A stretch of DNA of 64,000 nucleotides from contig CBDDEN010000006.1 of assembly GCA_965226925.1 (NCBI GenBank), forward strand, positions 124,001 through 188,000, read 5' to 3'. This stretch comes from CBDDCX01 sp965226925. Its GTDB lineage: Bacteria > Gemmatimonadota > Gemmatimonadetes > Longimicrobiales > Gaopeijiaceae. The translations under genes were made by a program, and so were the position numbers. Positions 59,064-64,000 of this stretch are shown one piece after another. Under the pieces are notes generated by a model, which saw only the letters and a list, made by a program, of their open reading frames with translations, searched no databases and was not told the DNA's origin. The stretch's first letter is position 1; every line of letters starts with the position of its first letter.

Positions 59064-61620
59064 CCTCCGACACCCCGTTCACGTCAGAGACCTCCTCGGG
59101 TACGGAAGCCTGTGCTCCCTCGGCGGCCTCACCCTCCGAGCCGAACTCCGCGGCCGTGGCGTCGTCGCCGTTTACGGTCTCCGGGATCACCCGAGCCACG
59201 TCCATGACGACGTCGCCTTGGTCCAGGTTCACGAGCCGGACTCCTTGGGTGGCGCGGCCGATCACCCTGATCTCGTCGATGCGCTGACGGTTGATCACGC
59301 CCTTCCGTGTGATGAGCATGAGCTCATCCTCGGGAACGACCGATTTGATCGCTACGACCCGTCCGGTCTTCTCACTGGTCTTGAGGTTGATGACGCCCTT
59401 TCCTCCCCGGGTCTGTAGCCGGTAGGCGTCGATGTCGGTGCGCTTGCCCATCCCGCCCTCGGAAACCACGAGCAAGGAGGCCTCCTCCAGGCGGACGACG
59501 ACCATGCCCACCACGTGGTCCTCCTCTCCGAGTCTGATGCCACGCACACCCTCGGACACGCGGCCCATGCTCCGCGCGTCCTGCTCCTTGAACCGGATCG
59601 CCTTGCCCTTCTGTGTGGCGAGGATCACCTCATTGTCACCGTCGGTGATCTGGACGTCGATCAACTCGTCGCCCTCCCGGATGTTGATGCCGATCAGCCC
59701 CACGGTCCGCACGTTGCCGTACGCAGACAGGGGCGTCTTCTTCACCTTGCCCTGCTTGGTGCAGAAGAGCAGAAACTGATCGTCTGCGAACTCCCGTACC
59801 GGAACAATCGATGCGATCTCGTCGGTCGGGTCGATGTTGAGCAGGTTTACGATCGGCTTGCCCCTTGACTGCCGTCCGGCCGGCGGAACCTGCCATACCT
59901 TCAGCCAGTGGCACTGTCCCGAGCGGGTGAAGATCATGAGGTACTCGTGGGCGGAGGCCACGAAGAGGTGCTCCACCCAATCCTCTTCCTTCGTGCCCAT
60001 GCCCTGCAGTCCCCTGCCGCCTCGGCGCTGGGCGCGGTACGTGTCGATCTCGGCGCGCTTCACGTAACCCTGACGCGAGACGGTGATGACCATCTCTTCG
60101 TCCGCGATCAGGTCTTCGACATCCAACGAGGACGCGTCACCCACGATCTCGCTACGACGGTCGTCGCCGTACTTGGCGCCCACCGCGGCGAGCTCTTCGG
60201 TGATGATCTCCATGCGACGGTCCTTGCTGGCGAGAATCGCCTGCAACTCGCCGATGGTGGCCTGGATCTCGGTGAGCTCCTCTTCGAGCTTCTCCATCTC
60301 CAGGCCGGTCAGCCTGGCGAGCCTCATGTCCAGGATGGCCTTGGCCTGGCGCTCCGAAAGCTCGAAGGACTCCTGCAGGCTCAGGGAGGCGGCTTCCGCG
60401 TCTCGAGATCCCCGGATGATCTTGATGACCGCGTCGATGTTGTCGACGGCGATCTTGAGGCCCTCCAGGATGTGCTCGCGGTCCTCCGCCTTGGCGAGAT
60501 CGAAGGCGGTCCGCCTCGCTACAACCGTGTGCCGGTGCTCGATGAAGTGGAGGAGCATGTCCCGGAGCGGAAGCACACGGGGAACCCCGTCCACGAGGGC
60601 GAGCAGAATGGTCCCGAACGTCGACTGCATCTGCGTGTGCTTGAAGAGCTTGTTCAGGACGATCTGCGGAATGGCGTCCCGCTTGAGTTCGATCACGATC
60701 CGGAGGCCGTCGCGGTCGGACTCGTCCCTCATGTCGCGGATGTCCACGATCTTCTTGTCACGGACCAACTGGGCGATCTGCTCGATGAGGCGAGACTTGT
60801 TCACCATGAACGGGATCTCGGTGACCACGATCCGCTCGGAGTTGGCGTCCATCTCTTCGATGATCGCTCGAGCCCGCATGACGACACGACCTCGACCGGT
60901 CCGATAGGCATCCTCGACGCCCTGCCGACCACAGATGAAGGCGCCCGTGGGGAAGTCCGGTCCCGTGACCAGCCTCTCGAGTTCCTCCTGAGGGAGCTTC
61001 GGGTCGACGATGAGCGCCTGGGTGGCGGCAACGATCTCCCGAAGGTTGTGGGGCGGGATGTTGGTCGCCATCCCCACCGCGATGCCCGAGCTGCCGTTGA
61101 TGAGCAGGTTGGGGACCTTCGACGGAAGCACCGTGGGCTCTTCGAGCCGCCCGTCGAAGTTCGGCGAGAAGGCGACGGTCTCCTTGTCGATGTCCTCGAG
61201 CATCTCCGTCGCCAGGGCCATCAGACGGGCCTCCGTGTACCGGTAGGCCGCCGCCGAGTCCCCGTCGATGGACCCGAAGTTGCCCTGACCGTCCACGAGG
61301 GGGTACCGCAGGGAGAAGTCCTGGACCATCCGCACCATGGAGTCGTACACGGCCGAGTCGCCGTGCGGATGGTACTTTCCGAGCACCTCTCCAACGACGG
61401 TGGCGGACTTCTTGTACCCGCGGCCGGGGTTGAGCCCCAGCCCGCTCATGGCGAAGAGAATGCGCCGGTGCACGGGCTTCAGCCCGTCCCGCACGTCGGG
61501 AAGAGCCCTCTGTACGATGACGCTCATCGAGTAGTCGATGAACGACTCTCGCATCTCGTCCTCGAGAAGCCGCTCTAGAACCTTCTCTCCCGTCAGAGGT
61601 GGGAGGTCGTCGTTGGCCAT
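59038..61620 (-). CDS. gyrA: DNA gyrase subunit A
   Basis: The 860-residue GyrA, which with GyrB supercoils DNA. The winged-helix region opens DYSMSVIVQRALPDVRDGL. The catalytic Tyr is in SAAAYRYTEARL. The C-terminal beta-pinwheel carries the GyrA box QRRGGRG. The quinolone-determining region is HPHGDSAVYDSMVRM, with wild-type-like Ser and Asp. A Glu/Ser/Gly-rich acidic tail ends the protein. ATG 61620. gyrB is not in the window. Confidence 0.97.
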   Translation of the reverse strand: MANDDLPPLTGEKVLERLLEDEMRESFIDYSMSVIVQRALPDVRDGLKPVHRRILFAMSGLGLNPGRGYKKSATVVGEVLGKYHPHGDSAVYDSMVRMVQDFSLRYPLVDGQGNFGSIDGDSAAAYRYTEARLMALATEMLEDIDKETVAFSPNFDGRLEEPTVLPSKVPNLLINGSSGIAVGMATNIPPHNLREIVAATQALIVDPKLPQEELERLVTGPDFPTGAFICGRQGVEDAYRTGRGRVVMRARAIIEEMDANSERIVVTEIPFMVNKSRLIEQIAQLVRDKKIVDIRDMRDESDRDGLRIVIELKRDAIPQIVLNKLFKHTQMQSTFGTILLALVDGVPRVLPLRDMLLHFIEHRHTVVARRTAFDLAKAEDREHILEGLKIAVDNIDAVIKIIRGSRDAEAASLSLQESFELSERQAKAILDMRLARLTGLEMEKLEEELTEIQATIGELQAILASKDRRMEIITEELAAVGAKYGDDRRSEIVGDASSLDVEDLIADEEMVITVSRQGYVKRAEIDTYRAQRRGGRGLQGMGTKEEDWVEHLFVASAHEYLMIFTRSGQCHWLKVWQVPPAGRQSRGKPIVNLLNIDPTDEIASIVPVREFADDQFLLFCTKQGKVKKTPLSAYGNVRTVGLIGINIREGDELIDVQITDGDNEVILATQKGKAIRFKEQDARSMGRVSEGVRGIRLGEEDHVVGMVVVRLEEASLLVVSEGGMGKRTDIDAYRLQTRGGKGVINLKTSEKTGRVVAIKSVVPEDELMLITRKGVINRQRIDEIRVIGRATQGVRLVNLDQGDVVMDVARVIPETVNGDDATAAEFGSEGEAAEGAQASVPEEVSDVNGVSEGETESGGE

Positions 61621-61668
61621 TCAACTCGCCTTCACTTGAAAGTTGGTCGACACGTCCTGATCACGTCG

Positions 61669-62055
61669 TCAGCGCGAATAACTGAGGCCGGTCCAGCCAC
61701 AGTCGCCGCAACGCCTCGCGGAGACGACCTTGCCGAGCACCCGTCCGAGGATGCGTTGCCTCAGGTTGCGCCGCACTCTCTTGGTTCGAGCCCCACACGT
61801 CGGGCAGCCTACGTGATCCAGTATCCCCTTCTGGCGGTAACGAACGGCGACCGTCAGGCAGGCGAGGATAATCGCCCCCGCAACGAGCCCGATCCCCGCC
61901 AGAGACCTCCAGGCAACACCCTCCGCGGCGTCCGATCCAAGCGGATGGGCGAGGGCCTCCCTCAACCGGACGACGGTGAGGCTGGGAGTCCCGGTAGCCA
62001 ACTCCAGGCCGACCAGAAAAAGACCCAGAGAAATGACCTCGAGAGTGCGTCTCAA
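61669..62055 (-). CDS. Membrane protein with C-terminal zinc ribbon
   Basis: About 128 residues. Two hydrophobic segments (EVISLGLFLVGLELATG and LAGIGLVAGAIILACLTVAV) frame a loop. The C-terminus has four cysteines in zinc-ribbon spacing: GCPTCGARTKRVR and SARRCGDCGWTGLSYSR. Family not recognised. TTG 62055 is chosen because GGAG lies 5 bases upstream and no ATG is available; the start is uncertain. 49 bases before gyrA on the same strand. Confidence 0.65.
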   Translation of the reverse strand: MRRTLEVISLGLFLVGLELATGTPSLTVVRLREALAHPLGSDAAEGVAWRSLAGIGLVAGAIILACLTVAVRYRQKGILDHVGCPTCGARTKRVRRNLRQRILGRVLGKVVSARRCGDCGWTGLSYSR

Positions 62056-62128
62056 AGAGGCTCCGCGACGAGACGGTTCAAAGTGGGATAAGTCGTTGAA
62101 AACTAACGAACAAAGAGCCCTCCAACAA

Positions 62129-62175
62129 CCCGGAAAACGGACTTGGGAAGGGCCCGGGAGGGCCGTTTTTCCGGG
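62129..62175. other. Inverted repeat in the gap after the GT2 gene
   Basis: Arms 62129-62140 and 62163-62175 pair with one bulge (CCCGGAAAACGG with CCGTTTTTCCGGG). A second pairing (GCCCTCC with GGAGGGC) is nested with it. It lies just past the GT2 stop and could act as a transcript end on the minus strand, although it lacks a clear T-run. Confidence 0.5.
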
Positions 62176-62180
62176 GGTGC

Positions 62181-63191
62181 TCAGGCCACCGCGATGAACT
62201 CCGAGACTTCGCGCCACCCTGCCTCCTGAAGGGCACTACGGATCTCGTCCCGGGCTCCGACCTGTCCGACGGCGGCCACACTGTAGGCGTCCCGGTATTC
62301 GTTGACGCGTGAGGGCGGAATGACCGTAGCCCCGTGGATGCTCTGTCCGATCTTACGGTCGTCGAGGTCGACGAAGGCCCGCACACTGCCACCCTGCCGT
62401 TGAACCTCGAGGGCGAAAGACTTCCCCAGCGGACCTGCTCCCCATACCACCAGGCCCTCTCGATCCCTGGCCAGAGTGCTCAACAGGTAGTGTACCTTGC
62501 AGCGCCGAAAGGCTGCGGGGGAGTAGGCTTCGGACGCCCTCGACGCCCGGTCGTCTCGCTCTCGCCAATGCAGCAGCATCCGGGGCACGACGCCCAGCGC
62601 GGCCCCCGACTTCCAGAGTCTCATGAGAAGGTCGTAGTCTTCCGGCCATCCACGGTCCGCGTATCCGCCCACCCCCGACACGGCCGAGGATCTGAGGAAG
62701 AAGGTCGGGTGCGCCAACGGGCACTCGACGAAAAGATTTCGTTCTACGTCGGCGGGTGATCGCATGCCGTTGAGCCACGTCTCGTATCGCAGGCCACCGT
62801 CGCGCAACACGTCTCTCGGAAAGTACCGGACCCCCGCCCCGCACGCCGCCAGCTCCGCGTCGCTCTCGAGCAGGGCCCTCTGTTCCTCGAAGCGCGTCAC
62901 CCCCGCGATGTCGTCCGCGTCCATACGAGCCAGGTATCGACCCCGCGCCCGGCTCCTCGCGGCCTCCAGCGCCGCCGGAATGCCGAGGGCCGGCTGAACC
63001 GTCACGACCACGCGTGGGTCCTCACGTGCCCACTGCAACAGGATGTCTGCGCTCAGGTCCGTGGAGCCGTCGTCCACCGCGAGGACCTCGAAATCCTCGA
63101 ACGTCTGTGATCGCAGCGACTGGATGCACTCGGGTAGGTAGGCCGCCGCGTCACGCACGGGAAGGAGGACCGACACGTCCGGCTCAGCCAC
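62181..63191 (-). CDS. Glycosyltransferase family 2
   Basis: A 336-residue GT2 enzyme. The nucleotide-sugar domain begins VSVLLPVRDAAAYLPECIQS, with LAVDDGSTDLSADILL. The DxD-type metal motif is LARMDADDIAG. A conserved GWPEDYDLLMRLW segment follows. The C-terminal 80 residues (LVVWGAGPLGKSFALEVQRQ) look like a Rossmann-like nucleotide-binding module appended to the transferase. Acceptor and sugar unknown. Its start overlaps the M16 gene by 8 bases. Confidence 0.88.
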   Translation of the reverse strand: MAEPDVSVLLPVRDAAAYLPECIQSLRSQTFEDFEVLAVDDGSTDLSADILLQWAREDPRVVVTVQPALGIPAALEAARSRARGRYLARMDADDIAGVTRFEEQRALLESDAELAACGAGVRYFPRDVLRDGGLRYETWLNGMRSPADVERNLFVECPLAHPTFFLRSSAVSGVGGYADRGWPEDYDLLMRLWKSGAALGVVPRMLLHWRERDDRASRASEAYSPAAFRRCKVHYLLSTLARDREGLVVWGAGPLGKSFALEVQRQGGSVRAFVDLDDRKIGQSIHGATVIPPSRVNEYRDAYSVAAVGQVGARDEIRSALQEAGWREVSEFIAVA

Positions 63192-64000
63192 CGCCCGGTA
63201 CCTCCTCGGCCTCCAACTCTATCACGAACGGCTGCCCCGGCGTCTCCAACCTGACGACGACGTGTGGAGCCCTTACCCGCGCGTAGACGAGCTGGGGAGC
63301 CTGGGCCCCTTCGATCTCGATGCGGTACGCGTCGTAACGGCCGGCCGGGACCGTCACTCTGGTTCGGTCCAGCACGCGTACGCGCACGTGGGCGACCACA
63401 CCCGACTCGACCTGCAGGACCGGAAGGACGAGTTCCAAGCCCTCCTTCAGATCCGCCAACCACAGTGCCACCTCGAGCATCTCGCCCAACAAGGAGCCGG
63501 GAACCAGCGGCGCCTCGAACGGCTCCGTGTGACCGTCGGGCAGCGTCCGAGCTCCCAGGATTCGCCCTTCGACGACGTCGAGGTGGGCCCCGACCCGTTG
63601 TCCTCGTTGAGTGAACTCGAAGCTCCCACCGACCGGGCGGAACTCCCGGCCTTCGAAGATCACTTCCTGATTCAGCAGCTGCGGACCCAACGTGGTCGAC
63701 GACCGAAGGGAAAACCGTCCCGCGGAGCCGTCGGTAGCGGGCGCGAGGCGTCGCACCATCTCACCCGCGACGCCCCCGTCGAGGCTTATGCGGTACCGCC
63801 ACGTGCCCGGCTGGAGCGAGGAGGCGTCGATCGCGAGCGGCGTGACCGGAGGCGCGAGATCGGCCAGGTCGAGATCGGCTCCGTCCATGTCGACCATGCG
63901 TACCGGGCCCAGGGCGGCGAGACGGGGACGCAGAAGCCGGGCGTCTCCCACGACCACGATCCGCAGGTCCTCGGGATCGAGGTGCTCCGCCGCGATCCGC
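63184..64000 (-). CDS. C-terminal part of an M16 peptidase with a DUF3108-like domain (5' end off the window)
   Basis: The first visible residues (IAAEHLDPEDLRIVVVGD) are the usual end of M16 (insulinase-family) peptidase C-terminal domains, where a YLDP.ddlviVvVGD strand is standard. About 230 further residues follow, with segments such as EVIFEGREFRPVGGSFEF, LDRTRVTVPAGRYDAYRIEI and FVIELEAEEVPGGG. This looks like a DUF3108-type domain. The zinc motif HXXEH lies upstream and outside the window, so activity cannot be judged. The gene extends to at least 64000; an in-frame GTG at 63957 is not the true start. Confidence 0.75.
   Translation of the reverse strand, partial: RIAAEHLDPEDLRIVVVGDARLLRPRLAALGPVRMVDMDGADLDLADLAPPVTPLAIDASSLQPGTWRYRISLDGGVAGEMVRRLAPATDGSAGRFSLRSSTTLGPQLLNQEVIFEGREFRPVGGSFEFTQRGQRVGAHLDVVEGRILGARTLPDGHTEPFEAPLVPGSLLGEMLEVALWLADLKEGLELVLPVLQVESGVVAHVRVRVLDRTRVTVPAGRYDAYRIEIEGAQAPQLVYARVRAPHVVVRLETPGQPFVIELEAEEVPGGG

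Noticed and set aside
61358..61402. Quinolone-resistance mutation in gyrA
   Set aside because: HPHGDSAVYDS keeps Ser and Asp at the usual resistance positions.
59908..61578. A 556-residue plus-strand reading frame
   Set aside because: It is antisense to gyrA, a highly conserved gene; high GC content produces such open frames.

Overview
The window is GC-rich, gene-dense bacterial chromosome, with short gaps and many 4-base stop/start overlaps. No phage, IS or plasmid genes are visible. Gene content suggests a Gram-negative, lipoprotein-rich environmental bacterium. Lipobox proteins, an M16 peptidase, a DUF4399 protein, an LVIVD-like protein, a HupE/UreJ protein and Ku/LigD together resemble Gemmatimonadota. 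That placement is inference from gene content; no rRNA or marker phylogeny is possible here.

Layout. 1-6 kb: scattered accessory genes (frameshifted DUF222/HNH nuclease, msrA, a RidA-like lipoprotein, a DUF2911 protein, an alpha/beta hydrolase, a small membrane protein). 6.3-13 kb: a two-component NHEJ locus, with ligD (PE-ligase-polymerase order) and ku separated by a serpin lipoprotein and an LVIVD-like secreted protein. 13-16 kb: MerR-TPR regulator, GGDEF protein, rhomboid protease. 16-35.3 kb: a large alpha-glucan and ATP-grasp island. It has two GH57 enzymes, glgA, glgB, an alpha-glucan phosphorylase, four ATP-grasp ligases plus a PGM1-type peptide ligase, an S51/cyanophycinase-like hydrolase and two alpha/beta-fold esterases. 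35.3-42.7 kb: gene debris (a kynureninase 3' piece abutting an S9 peptidase 3' piece, and a truncated lipoprotein), then a DadA-like oxidase, HupE-like protein, NHL propeller lipoprotein, flavoprotein and tRNA-Asn. 43-51 kb: SDR, MFS, a broken response regulator-PIG-L fusion, then housekeeping genes accA, ricT, metG and an M23 peptidase. 51-64 kb: lipoprotein, fadJ, MocA/XdhC-type molybdoenzyme maturation genes, DsbA-like protein, HAD phosphatase, serine/threonine dehydratase, gyrA, a zinc-ribbon membrane protein, GT2 glycosyltransferase and the C-terminal part of an M16 peptidase.

The most interesting part is the 16-35 kb island. Complete alpha-glucan synthesis and breakdown is interleaved with amide/ester-bond-forming ligases and matching hydrolases, in tightly overlapping operons that start from divergent promoters. 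A plausible reading, which is inference, is a system that makes and remodels a peptide or an aminoacyl/peptidyl conjugate tied to glycogen storage.

Three otherwise good genes carry a single-base indel (near 1012, 45869 and 56030), and ligD has an exact 60-bp tandem duplication. These are either real decay or slippage, or assembly errors, and should be checked against reads before drawing conclusions.
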